From Planctomycetota bacterium (GTDB taxonomy: Bacteria > Planctomycetota > Phycisphaerae > UBA1845 > UTPLA1): a stretch of 64,000 nt of DNA. The notes beneath the pieces are model-generated. The model ran no database searches and was not told where the DNA came from. It worked only from the letters and a program-made list of their open reading frames with translations. The translations under genes were made by a program, and so were the position numbers. This document shows positions 56,052-64,000 of this stretch, in pieces. The stretch spans positions 25,772-89,771 of the forward strand of contig QEVG01000016.1 in assembly GCA_003576905.1 (NCBI GenBank). Direction: 5' to 3'. Numbering within the stretch: the stretch's first letter is position 1; each line of letters begins with the position of its first letter.

Positions 56052-57938
56052 CTACAGGTACGCCCGCGCCCAGTGCTCCAGAAATAAAAGCGCCCAGAGC
56101 TGGCTGCCGAAATCTATCCACGGCCGGCGCTGATGTCGTATCATCCATCGAGCGCCGCGCGGATCCACGATCCCGCCCGATTCCAGCGCGCCGCCTTCCA
56201 GAAGGTCGGCCAGCCGCCCGAGCAGGTCGCGCTTGAACCACCGCCGCACAGGAATACGAAACCCCATCTTCGGCCGATAGAGCAGTTCGGGCGGCACATA
56301 CCGTTCCGCCACCTTCTTCAGCAGGTACTTCCGAACCCCGCCGCGGATTTTCAGCGACGTGTCCAGCCGCGCAGAAAGCTCCGTGACGCTGTGGTCCAGG
56401 ATCGGCACCCGGCACTCCAGGCTGCACGCCATGCTCGTACGATCCACCTTCACCAGGATGTCGTCCGGCAGATACATCGACAGGTCCACGTATTGCGCGA
56501 TCTCCACCGGCGGCCAGCCCCACGATACTGCATGTGCCCGGTGCCCGGCGAAGATGTCCTCGCCGCGGTCGCCCACACGGTACGGCTCCGTCAGAAGCCG
56601 CCCCAGCAGCCAGTCGCTGCAAAGGACCTGGTGCTCCTCGTGCTGAACCAGCGGCCCGTGCGATGCGTTGCGAAAGCGCTTCAGGAACTTCGCCTCCGGC
56701 GAGAAGATCGCCCCGGATGACATCACGATGGCACGATTGCGCGCCCGGCGCAGCCGCCCCGTGTCCGCCGCCGCCTCCAGGACCTCCTCGTATCGACCGT
56801 AGCCGGCGAAGCTCTCGTCGCCCCCGTCGCCCGTCAGCACCACCTTGACATGGCGGCTTGCCGCTTCGCAGACCCGGTAGCACGCCAGCGCCGACGAATC
56901 CGCGAACGGCTCGTCGAATTGCCGCACCAGCTTCTCGACCGCCTCCATCGGATCGAGCCGCACATGCTCCTCGTAATGCTCCGTCCCGTACTTCTTCGCC
57001 AGCACCCGCGCGAACGGAAGCTGATCGAATCCCGCCTCCTCGAAGCCCACCGAGAAGGTCTTGATCGGCCGACCACCGACCTCGCACGCCAGCGCCGTCA
57101 CCAGCGACGAATCCACGCCCCCGGAAAGAAGCGCACCCACCTCCACGTCCGATTCCAGGTGGCTCTCGACCGCCGCGCGCAACGTCTGGTCCAGTTCCTC
57201 CGCCGCCTCCCTCTCGTCCGTGAGCTTCGCCCCCGAATAGTCCAGCCGCCAGTACGACCGCACGTCAATCTCCAGCTTTTCCTTCGCGAGATCCGCCCGC
57301 GCCGAAAGCCGGTGTCCCGGCGGAAGCTTGAAGATGTTCTCGTAGATCGTCAGCGGGGCCGGCACGTACTTCCACCGCAGGTATGCGCGAAGCGCCCGGC
57401 GGCAAACCGGCGGCCGTGCCGGCACCAGCGCGAGGATGGCCTTCAGCTCGGACGAAAAGATCAGCGAACACGCGTCAAAGTAGTAATACAGCGGCTTGAT
57501 CCCGTTGCGATCACGGGCCAGCGTCAGCGTGTGCGCTTCCTCATCGAGAATCGCAACGGCGAACATCCCGGCAAGATGCTCGACGAACCGCTCCGCATCC
57601 TCCTCATACAGGTGCAGTGCCGTCTCGCCGTCGCTCCGCGTGCGAAACGAATGCCCCCGCGCCGCCAGCCGCGCTCGCAGCGCGCGATAGTTGTAGATCT
57701 CGCCGTTGTAGATCAGGTGGACGCGCCCCGTCTCGTTGGTAATCGGCTGATGCCCGCCCGACAGGTCAATGATCGACAGCCGCCGATGCCCCAGGAACGC
57801 CCGCCCGCTCGACGCCACGAGCCGCCCCCGGTCATCAGGGCCCCGATGCGCGAGCGTATCGATCGCCCGATCCAGGCGCGCGACGTCCCGGGCGAAAGGA
57901 AACGGTTCGACCGAAATGCCGCCGACGATGCCGCACAT
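56052..57938 (-). CDS. asnB: Asparagine synthase (glutamine-hydrolysing)
   Basis: 628 aa from the ATG at 57938, set by the invariant MCGIVGG (Cys2 is the glutaminase nucleophile after Met removal); upstream in-frame sequence is not family-like. Glutaminase domain (1-210) with HRGPDDRG, GHRRLSIIDLSGG and YNGEIYNYRALR; synthetase domain with PP-loop LLSGGVDSSLVTAL and LTGDGGDESFAGY. Length fits the XrtA/PEP-CTERM-associated or amidotransferase-1 class of AsnB as well as plain AsnB; that distinction matters because a PEP-CTERM protein lies nearby, but no other exosortase locus gene is here. Confidence 0.9.
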   Translation of the reverse strand: MCGIVGGISVEPFPFARDVARLDRAIDTLAHRGPDDRGRLVASSGRAFLGHRRLSIIDLSGGHQPITNETGRVHLIYNGEIYNYRALRARLAARGHSFRTRSDGETALHLYEEDAERFVEHLAGMFAVAILDEEAHTLTLARDRNGIKPLYYYFDACSLIFSSELKAILALVPARPPVCRRALRAYLRWKYVPAPLTIYENIFKLPPGHRLSARADLAKEKLEIDVRSYWRLDYSGAKLTDEREAAEELDQTLRAAVESHLESDVEVGALLSGGVDSSLVTALACEVGGRPIKTFSVGFEEAGFDQLPFARVLAKKYGTEHYEEHVRLDPMEAVEKLVRQFDEPFADSSALACYRVCEAASRHVKVVLTGDGGDESFAGYGRYEEVLEAAADTGRLRRARNRAIVMSSGAIFSPEAKFLKRFRNASHGPLVQHEEHQVLCSDWLLGRLLTEPYRVGDRGEDIFAGHRAHAVSWGWPPVEIAQYVDLSMYLPDDILVKVDRTSMACSLECRVPILDHSVTELSARLDTSLKIRGGVRKYLLKKVAERYVPPELLYRPKMGFRIPVRRWFKRDLLGRLADLLEGGALESGGIVDPRGARWMIRHQRRPWIDFGSQLWALLFLEHWARAYL

Positions 57939-58150
57939 GCCGCATGATTCCCTCTTGACGACCGCGCGCCGGCATCGTAATTCGGCGCGACGGTATTGGG
58001 TAATGGAGAATGCGGGCGCGCAATCGGCTTGCCGGCTCTCGAAAGTTCGCCGAATGATCGCGGCCCGTTCGCCGCAAGGCTCCGCCCCGTTCCATTGACC
58101 CGTCGGGCACGACGCCCGGCCCGCCGGACATCGCCTCTTGGAGCCACCGC

Positions 58151-59623
58151 ATGGGTGACAAACCATGCCCGGTCATCCCGGCACCCAAATCCCTCGACCT
58201 CCGCCCCGGCGACCGGCCCTGGCCCGGCGCCTTCGACGTGCAGTGCCGCACGCCCCATGCGGATTCAGCCGCCGACCTGTTCCGACGCCCGCTCTCGCCG
58301 CGACAAGGCACCATGCCCCTTGTTCTCGATTCCGCCTCAATCCCCTCGGCGTCCGGTTCCTGCCAAATCACCCTTACTGAGCACGAGATTCGATGCACGG
58401 CGCACGCTCCGGACGGCTTCCGATACGCGTTTCAAGCCCTCCGCCAACTCGCCACGGAACCCGACATGCCCCTCGGCACGATCGCCGATCATCCGTCCCT
58501 CGCGATTCGCGGGTTTCATCTGAACTTCGAAAGCTATCGCCGCATGGACCTCGCCGCCGCCCTGCAGCTCATCGAGACGGCCGCGAAATTCAAGCTCAAC
58601 ACCATCCTCGTCGAGTACGGCCCCCGGTTCCCCTTCGCGTCCTGCCAAGACATCGTTGATGCCGAAAGCCTGACACCCGGACAGATCGCATCTCTCACCG
58701 CCGCCGCCGAGGCCCACGGTATCGAACTGATCCCGCTCCAGCAGAGCCTCGCCCATCTCGAATACCTGCTCAGGCACGATCGCTTCGCTCACCTCCGCGA
58801 GCGGCCGCCAAAGGTAAACCTCCTCTGCCCCACCCACCCGGAGAGCCTGCCCCTCATCAAGTCGCTCATGTCCGAAGTGCTGGCACTGCACCCGCGCTCA
58901 AAATACTTCCACATCGGCGGTGACGAGGCCCGCAAGATCGGCGAGTGCCCCCGCTGCGCCCCTCTCGTACAACGCGAAGGCGTGGGCCAGCTCTACGGCC
59001 GCTACATCGGCGAACTTGCCCGCTGGATCCTCGCGAAGGGAAGGCGCCCCATCGTCTGGGACGACACCCTCTGCGCTCATCCCGACGCCCTCGCCCACCT
59101 GCCCAGGGAAGCCGTCATCCAGTACTGGGACTACATCGCCGTCGCCAACCCAACCCCCGTCCTGATCCCCCGCATGGCCCATGCCTCGGGCGGCCCGCGC
59201 GTGGCACACGACTGGCACTGGTCCATCCCCGGCCGGCGCCGCGCCCTCTCCGATCTCCAGCGCGACGTGATGGCCAGCTACTCCAGGCCCGCCCGCCTGA
59301 AGTCCGCCCTCGGCCGCGCGTACCTCAACGAATTCGGCCGCTACCTCGGCCCCGGCTTCCCCCGTCGGCTCCGCGCCCTGCCCTACCTCGAGTACTACCA
59401 GGACAACGGCTTTGATGTCATCACCAGCCCCACCGGCATGGGCAACGGCGACATGACCGGCGGCGAGCCCAACTTCCGCCGATTCGAAGCCAACATCGCC
59501 ACCCACGCGGCCCGCTGCATCGAAAACCGCCGCGCGCTGGGGATCATCACCACCGCGTGGTACAATATGCCGCCGGAATTGCTCGTTCAGCCCCTGATCT
59601 GGACCGCCATGAAATCCTGGTGA
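58151..59623 (+). CDS. Glycoside hydrolase family 20 (beta-N-acetylhexosaminidase-like)
   Basis: 490 aa, no signal peptide. N-terminal GH20b-like domain (about 1-105; VIPAPKSLDLRPGD), then a TIM barrel: IRGFHLNFESYRRMDL, LVEYGPRFPF and the active-site YFHIGGDEARKIGECP with the catalytic Asp-Glu pair, then WDDTL and IQYWDY. GH20 enzymes remove terminal GlcNAc/GalNAc from glycans or chitin oligomers using the substrate's N-acetyl group. The lack of a signal peptide suggests it works on imported oligosaccharides or recycled cell-wall sugars. Divergent from asnB, 44 nt before an AraC regulator. Confidence 0.85.
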   Translation: MGDKPCPVIPAPKSLDLRPGDRPWPGAFDVQCRTPHADSAADLFRRPLSPRQGTMPLVLDSASIPSASGSCQITLTEHEIRCTAHAPDGFRYAFQALRQLATEPDMPLGTIADHPSLAIRGFHLNFESYRRMDLAAALQLIETAAKFKLNTILVEYGPRFPFASCQDIVDAESLTPGQIASLTAAAEAHGIELIPLQQSLAHLEYLLRHDRFAHLRERPPKVNLLCPTHPESLPLIKSLMSEVLALHPRSKYFHIGGDEARKIGECPRCAPLVQREGVGQLYGRYIGELARWILAKGRRPIVWDDTLCAHPDALAHLPREAVIQYWDYIAVANPTPVLIPRMAHASGGPRVAHDWHWSIPGRRRALSDLQRDVMASYSRPARLKSALGRAYLNEFGRYLGPGFPRRLRALPYLEYYQDNGFDVITSPTGMGNGDMTGGEPNFRRFEANIATHAARCIENRRALGIITTAWYNMPPELLVQPLIWTAMKSW

Positions 59624-59666
59624 CCACGCCGCCAGGTGCCCATGGCGCGACACTGGAGCCCGACCC

Positions 59667-60506
59667 GTGCGCTACGCCGAGTACCCGCCGCATCCCCGCC
59701 TCGCCGCGCACGTCCGCTGCCTCTGGATCATGGACGACTCCGCCCCGACCCGCCCGGGCCGCGTCGAACGCGTCGTCCCCGACGGATGCGTCGAGATCAT
59801 CATTCACTACGCCGACCCCTTCCGCTCCGCGGACGACCCTGCCGCAGCCGCCCAGAACTGCCGTGCCCTCGTCGCAGGACAGATCACCCGCTGCCTCCGC
59901 CTTCACCCTACCGGGCGGATCGGCATGATCGGCATACGCTTCAATCCCGACGGCGCTGCCGCTTTCCTGCGCCTGCCGATGCATGAACTCTCCGACCGCG
60001 TTGCCCCGCTGGAGGATTTCTGGGGCCCCTGCGCGGCGGAGATCGAGGAGCGCGTCGCCGCCGCGAAGACCGACATCGAGCGCGTCCGAGTCGTCCAGCA
60101 GGCCCTGATGCACCGCGCCGATCACGCCCGGCCGGCGAATGACCCGGTCCTCGCCGCGTGCGTCCGCCGTGCGATCGATTCTGGCGGAACGGCATCCGTG
60201 GACGAACTCGCCGCCCACGCCCACCTCAGCCCCCGCCAGCTCGAGCGGCGCTTCCTCAGCGCCGTCGGCCTGACACCCAAGTTCCTCTCCCGCATCATCC
60301 GCTTCCGCAGGGTCTTCGAACAGGTCGGCCACGCCGGGCAGATTGACTGGCGCCGCGCCGCCCTCGCCTGCGGCTATTACGACCAGGCCCACCTTATCCG
60401 CGATTTCCGGGCATTCGCCGACCGCCCGCCCGTCGCGTTCTTCTCCCAGGAGACCGGCATGGCCCGATGCCTCACCCAGGGCGCCGCCGCGCCCGCCGCC
60501 GATTGA
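59667..60506 (+). CDS. AraC family transcriptional regulator
   Basis: 279 aa, GTG start with GGAG 9 nt upstream. N-terminal ligand or partner domain (about 1-150), with a DUF6597-like RRHPTGRIGMIGIRF-type strand, and a C-terminal double helix-turn-helix (about 175-270): VDELAAHAHLSPRQLERRFL, then VGLTPKFLSRIIRFRRV and ALACGYYDQAHLIRDFRAFA, the hallmark second HTH. It starts 43 nt after the GH20 gene and may regulate it or respond to the same sugar. A DNA target site cannot be picked out. Confidence 0.9.
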   Translation: MRYAEYPPHPRLAAHVRCLWIMDDSAPTRPGRVERVVPDGCVEIIIHYADPFRSADDPAAAAQNCRALVAGQITRCLRLHPTGRIGMIGIRFNPDGAAAFLRLPMHELSDRVAPLEDFWGPCAAEIEERVAAAKTDIERVRVVQQALMHRADHARPANDPVLAACVRRAIDSGGTASVDELAAHAHLSPRQLERRFLSAVGLTPKFLSRIIRFRRVFEQVGHAGQIDWRRAALACGYYDQAHLIRDFRAFADRPPVAFFSQETGMARCLTQGAAAPAAD

Positions 60507-60616
60507 CGCCCCCTGTCGCTTTTTTCCAATACAGCCCCGCCGCCGCGCGATACGCTTACCTCGTTCGTGCGAGCCGAGAATCGCCCATGACCCGCCTTGG
60601 CAAAGGAGACGCCCTC

Positions 60617-61159
60617 ATGTTCCGCCGCAGCCGCATCGTCACTATCTGCCTCGCCGCCGCGAGCCTCGCCGCCTTGGCCGGCGACAAGCCCCGAAAGCAA
60701 AAGCCGCCGAAGGCCTCCGCCGAAGCCTCACACCAGCTCGCCTCACTCTCCTGGATGGAGGGCGTCTGGGTGCGCGAACAGGGCAAGGACCTCCTCGAAG
60801 AAAGCTGGTTCGCCCCCCAGGGCGACTCCATGGTCGGCATGTTCCGCTGGATTAAGGACGGCAAACTCTGGATGGTCGAGATGATGACAATCACCATTGA
60901 CGACGGCGAACTCGTATTCCGCCTCCGCCACTTCGACCGCAAGCAGACCCCGTGGGAGGAAAAGAACAGCCCCATGACCTGCAAGCTCAAATCCATTGCC
61001 GACCGCAAAGTCGCCTTCGAACGCGTGGACGGCGAGAAGGCCGGCAGCGGATACGTCATCAGCAGCCCCGGCCCCGACGCCTACGAGGTCAGTCTCCTCG
61101 CACCCGAAAACGCCCCCGGCAAGACCCAGACGTTCGCCTTCACCCGAAAAACCCACTAA
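60617..61159 (+). CDS. Exported DUF6265-like protein
   Basis: 180 aa from the ATG at 60617, with AAAGGAG about 9 nt upstream; an earlier frame overlapping the AraC gene is discounted. Signal peptide (RSRIVTICLAAASLAALAG). The body begins SLSWMEGVWVREQGKDLLEE, then PQGDSMVGMFRWIKDGKLW and MVEMMTITIDDGELVFRL, a beta-barrel lipocalin-like pattern seen in DUF6265 proteins. Probably periplasmic, ligand unknown. It lies 110 nt after the AraC regulator. Confidence 0.75.
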   Translation: MFRRSRIVTICLAAASLAALAGDKPRKQKPPKASAEASHQLASLSWMEGVWVREQGKDLLEESWFAPQGDSMVGMFRWIKDGKLWMVEMMTITIDDGELVFRLRHFDRKQTPWEEKNSPMTCKLKSIADRKVAFERVDGEKAGSGYVISSPGPDAYEVSLLAPENAPGKTQTFAFTRKTH

Positions 61160-61283
61160 CCCCCCGCCACCCCTTCGGTCTATGATGATACAGGCCGACC
61201 CCCGGCGACCGCCCACAGGGCCTCGCCGGGTGCCGGCCGTAAGTCCAGATCTACCGGGACCGGGCGTCCGGGGAGAGCACATC

Positions 61284-62429
61284 ATGATGCGGCGGCTGTT
61301 CACAGTCTGCGCGGTGGTCCTTCTCTCTGTAACCGGTTCGCTCAGGGCGCAGCGTCCCTATTCACAAAGCTGGGGAAACACCGACAACCCGCGCGTCAAG
61401 ATGATCGCCAGGCCCGAAAGCTCCGACTCAAAGTATTACCTCCTGAACCCCGGCCATTACGTTCAGAACCCCTCCGACCGTTCCGACTATTGGAGCCCTC
61501 ACTACCGGGCATTCCCGGATTACAGTGACGCCCGATCGCCGCGCACGATAAACCCCCTGCCCAGGAACCGCCTCGGCGGCGCATGGGGAGGGGCGCAGGT
61601 GGGTTACCCCTATCAGTCGCAATGGAACGACGGCGCCTGCGGCGGCGGCTATGGCTGCGACCACGCCCCGCTCTACAGCGAAGCCGCGGAGGCCTACAAC
61701 CAGGGCCGTTACGACGCCGACCAGGAGTACCTCTGGGCCATCTCCGCGCAGCGCGCCGGACGCCTCATCAACCAGAGCGCGGACTTCTTCGACGAGGGCA
61801 TCCTCCTCTTCCGCGACGGACAGTACGACCGCGCCGCCATCAAGTGGCTCGGCGCAGGCGACGTCAACCAGGGCAGCGCTGCCACGCGGCTCCATGCCGG
61901 GCACGCCATGTTCGCCCTCGGCCGATACGCCGAGAGTGTCACGCACCTGGCCCGCGCCTTCGAGCTTTCCCCCAGCCTTGCCTACAAGAGCTTCGATATC
62001 CGCGATGAATACGGCGACTTGGCCGAGTTCGACCGGCACCTCGCCCGGCTCAAGGACTATGTCACGCGCTATCCGCACGACCCCGCCGCGCGGACCCTCC
62101 TGGGCTATGTGCTCTTCTACACCGACGGCCCCGCGCCCGCCCTGCCTCACCTCGAGTATGCCGGCAGGCTCGACCCGAACAGCTTCTTCATCCCGAAACT
62201 CTTGACGCTCGCCCGGCAGGCAAGCCCTGCGGAAGGCGTCCAACTGCCGCGGCGCGCAAGCCGCCCCGTTCCCGCCCCCGCCTACCCCGCCGCCGCGCCG
62301 GCCACCTCGCCCCGCCGGCAGATTTCCACGCCGCCCCCCTACGGCCCGGCCTTCCGCCCCGCCCCTCCGAAGCCACGCGCCAAACCGAACGCAGACCCCT
62401 CCGAAAAGGTAAAGCTTGTCATGCGCTGA
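61284..62429 (+). CDS. Exported TPR-like protein
   Basis: 381 aa from the ATG at 61284 with GGGGAG 8 nt upstream. Signal peptide (LFTVCAVVLLSVTGSLRAQ). A Pro/Tyr/Ser-rich segment follows, with a CGGGYGCDHAP pair. Three to four helical repeat units (about 145-315), for example AIKWLGAGDVNQGSAATRLH and GHAMFALGRYAESVTHLARA. The last 60 residues are Pro/Ala-rich and probably disordered. Function unknown. Confidence 0.8.
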   Translation: MMRRLFTVCAVVLLSVTGSLRAQRPYSQSWGNTDNPRVKMIARPESSDSKYYLLNPGHYVQNPSDRSDYWSPHYRAFPDYSDARSPRTINPLPRNRLGGAWGGAQVGYPYQSQWNDGACGGGYGCDHAPLYSEAAEAYNQGRYDADQEYLWAISAQRAGRLINQSADFFDEGILLFRDGQYDRAAIKWLGAGDVNQGSAATRLHAGHAMFALGRYAESVTHLARAFELSPSLAYKSFDIRDEYGDLAEFDRHLARLKDYVTRYPHDPAARTLLGYVLFYTDGPAPALPHLEYAGRLDPNSFFIPKLLTLARQASPAEGVQLPRRASRPVPAPAYPAAAPATSPRRQISTPPPYGPAFRPAPPKPRAKPNADPSEKVKLVMR

Positions 62430-62850
62430 CCCCCCGCCCCGCCCCCACAGAACCCCGAGCGCCGGCGAGCGGGAATTCCCGGCGCGACCGTACCACACTG
62501 AATGACACTTGCCCAGTGCGGCAGACGCTCACCCAAGCCCCCGTCCCAAAGGGACAGCGTGACATCAGCCCGACATGGGAGCAACGGATACGATGTACCC
62601 GACCAAGAATCAGTCCCGAAGGGACGGCTGAACCCCGCGCGCCCGCAATCCCCGCCGCGGTCCCAACGGCCACCCATTTTCCCTTGCCCGCCTCACAACC
62701 TGCGCAATCTGCGGATCACTCGTCACCCCCGGCCGCGCGCTTGAGCGGCACTCCTGTCGCTGTTGCCCCCTGCGAGTGGCGCAGCACTACGTCACCCCGT
62801 ACACCGCGTCGGCCACAAGTACCCGGCTCGACGCGACGAGGCCGGACGCT
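62430..62850. repeat. Gene-poor stretch with two GTCCC-R-A-A-GGGAC palindromes
   Basis: 421 nt without a supported gene. It holds GTCCCAAAGGGAC at 62543-62555 and GTCCCGAAGGGAC at 62613-62625, 70 nt apart, each a 5-bp palindrome with a 3-nt centre, separated by CAGCCCGACATGGGAGC-type sequence. This look is shared by short dispersed repeats that accompany mobile elements in some GC-rich genomes. The plus-strand segment near 62815-62870 has a Lys/Arg-rich frame, but no start site. Copy number cannot be judged from one window. Confidence 0.4.
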
Positions 62851-63438
62851 TCAAGAACCGCCAAGGCGCGATGAGGACCCTGACCCGGACCCGACCGAGC
62901 CCGCCAGGGCGGACCAGTTCCTGAGAACCCTCGGCACGACCAGAATCGAATATCCGATCAGGTAGCACGCCGACAGGACGAGCAGAACAATAAGATTCCT
63001 CGTCGTGCCGCGCGGAACGGCAGGATCCAGTACTGCCTCACTGAAGTCATGGGGATTCACGAAGCACGGAACGCTCTGCCCGCTCTCAAAGGCCGTTTTC
63101 AGAACAAAGCCCCAGTGGTCTTTCCATTGGTCGTCACCGAGTACGATTGCAATCCGAGTGCCGTCATGGCTGCGCTCTCCAACCTGATACGTGTATTTGC
63201 ACTTCAGCGTCTTTCGAATCCCGCGCCGGCTCGACTGCTCTGAGAATTCGACCTTCTTGATCGTCGCCGTGGTCGCGATCCAGTCCGTCGCCGGATTCGG
63301 GGAGAGCATGACGCGCCCGCCCTGCCAGATGGACCAGACCAGCAAACCCGTGAACAAAGGAACTCCAAGATGGGCTCGAAGATAGGATCGCGACGTCTCG
63401 GAGGTCGGCATGAATCGTTCTCGCTGGGACACTGCCAC
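62851..63438 (-). CDS. DUF3592-like membrane protein
   Basis: 195 aa from a GTG at 63438 placed directly after the stop (TAA) of the upstream gene; an ATG at 63411 with GAGAA upstream would give 186 aa. Two membrane helices (LGVPLFTGLLVWSIWQGG, about 24-41; LIVLLVLSACYLIGYSILVV, about 148-167) flank an extracytoplasmic strand domain with CKYTYQVGERSHDGTRI and PCFVNPHDFSEAVLDP, the latter typical of DUF3592. Function of the family is unknown. Ends with a Gly/Ser tail. Coupled to the small exported gene upstream. Confidence 0.75.
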   Translation of the reverse strand: MAVSQRERFMPTSETSRSYLRAHLGVPLFTGLLVWSIWQGGRVMLSPNPATDWIATTATIKKVEFSEQSSRRGIRKTLKCKYTYQVGERSHDGTRIAIVLGDDQWKDHWGFVLKTAFESGQSVPCFVNPHDFSEAVLDPAVPRGTTRNLIVLLVLSACYLIGYSILVVPRVLRNWSALAGSVGSGSGSSSRLGGS

Positions 63439-63804
63439 TTAAGGCGATTGTCTCTCAAAAATGTACGTGTGCACACTACCATTGGCGTCCCGAATGTGAT
63501 CTACAAAAGACAGCCTCCATCCCTGAGAGCCAAGGTAATTTAGAATCCTTGTTTGACTGCCTTCACCGGGTATCTTCATCTTAGTCGCCAGCTCCACCAT
63601 GTCGCGCGCCTTGGTGGTTTGATCACTCGAGTCGATGAATACGACCCTACTTTCGTCCTCGATTGTTAAGACGGCAATGCTGCAATACTCGAATCGCAAT
63701 TGCCGTTTGGGCTTGGATTTGTCCGCGCCAATTACAAGTGCGCTAAGCATTGCCAATACACACAGAACACAAAGCCCGATTGACCTGGAGCCGTTAAGCG
63801 ACAT
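63439..63804 (-). CDS. Small exported protein with DUF4177-like end
   Basis: 121 aa. N-terminal signal (SIGLCVLCVLAMLSALVIGA, cleavage near ADK). The remainder reads RFEYCSIAVLTIEDESRVVF and LNYLGSQGWRLSFVDH, ending YIFERQSP; the L-N-x-L-G-x-Q/E-G-W and final Y-x-F-x-R elements are like DUF4177. Less GC-rich than its neighbours. Its stop abuts the GTG of the DUF3592-like gene, so they are probably one unit. Function unknown. Confidence 0.65.
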   Translation of the reverse strand: MSLNGSRSIGLCVLCVLAMLSALVIGADKSKPKRQLRFEYCSIAVLTIEDESRVVFIDSSDQTTKARDMVELATKMKIPGEGSQTRILNYLGSQGWRLSFVDHIRDANGSVHTYIFERQSP

Positions 63805-63922
63805 GACGGGTACTCCTTAATGCGGATAACCTCTAAATCCGAGCGCACTTGAATAGCTAGAAGCTATCCTGCTTCGTTGAAAACATCTTGACTTTGAGGC
63901 ATTGATTTTGTAAGCACCGTTC

Positions 63923-64000
63923 ATGGCGAAGAATACGAATCTCCTGTTGAACGTCGCGGCGCTGAGCATGAAGACCGCCGGACGATGTCTGCTGCCCTAC
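63923..64000 (+). CDS. CDS cut by window end, possibly a transposase N-terminus
   Basis: 26 residues: MAKNTNLLLNVAALSMKTAG, then RCLLPY and the window ends. Some DDE transposases begin with a similar helix ending in L-P-x-Y, but this is far too short to decide. A possible promoter (TTGACT at 63888-63893, 17 nt, TAAGCA at 63911-63916) would give an almost leaderless message. An inverted repeat ATAGCT/AGCTAT (63853-63867) lies upstream. Confidence 0.35.
   Translation, partial: MAKNTNLLLNVAALSMKTAGRCLLPY

Noticed and set aside
56052..57938. asnB and the nearby PEP-CTERM gene as an exosortase/exopolysaccharide locus
   Set aside because: No exosortase, chain-length or polysaccharide export gene is present within the window, and the two lie on separate transcripts with a DUF2252 gene between them.

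Overview
The window reads as one continuous piece of a GC-rich, diderm bacterial chromosome, most likely from the Planctomycetota (Phycisphaerae-like). Supporting this from sequence: several pseudopilins of the type abundant in that phylum, a PEP-CTERM protein and a dockerin-type protein with lamin-tail-like N-termini, a fused SecDF with a very large periplasmic insertion, many exported TPR proteins, and lpxD (outer-membrane lipid A). The taxonomic call is inference; no marker phylogeny was run.

Layout. 0-6.3 kb (+): translation/transcription operon nusA-infB-DUF503-rbfA plus a degenerate endonuclease III-like gene, preceded by a clear intrinsic terminator. 6.4-10.8 kb (+): a giant TPR protein and a YebC regulator. 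10.9-12.1 kb: a small island with its own strong promoter, a NYN-like gene, a run of hairpins, a HicA-like small gene and a strong terminator. 12.3-15.2 kb (-): def-fmt-rsmB. 15.4-18 kb (+): TPR protein, ribosomal protein S20, TlyA-like methyltransferase. 18-24.7 kb (-): an M20 hydrolase of the YgeY type, then a pilM-led type IV pilus/secretion assembly operon. 25-29.3 kb: sodium/solute symporter, OmpA-like lipoprotein, collagen-like glycine-rich lipoprotein. 29.3-39.1 kb (-): lepA, a pseudopilin, a membrane-anchored zinc-ribbon protein that seems to begin with CTG, panB, a double-LysM protein and secDF.

39.3-43.8 kb (-) is the most unusual region: two exported cysteine-rich proteins flank a MauE/DoxX-like membrane protein, a pseudopilin and a membrane-anchored protein of unknown function. 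This could be a dedicated secreted disulfide-rich protein system. 44-50 kb: UbiA-family prenyltransferase, FHA protein, HemW-like radical SAM protein, a selenocysteine tRNA (UCA), a GT39-like membrane glycosyltransferase and lpxD. 50-54.1 kb (-): dockerin/lamin-tail protein, pseudopilin, PEP-CTERM/lamin-tail protein. 54.5-62.4 kb: exported DUF2252 protein, asparagine synthase, GH20 hexosaminidase, AraC regulator, DUF6265-like protein, TPR protein. 62.4-64 kb: a gene-poor stretch with short palindromic repeats, two small membrane/exported proteins and a CDS cut by the window end.

Most of the window is housekeeping and envelope biology. The genes most worth a second look are the Cys-rich/MauE cluster, the tRNA-Sec, the NYN/HicA-like island and the CTG-initiated zinc ribbon.
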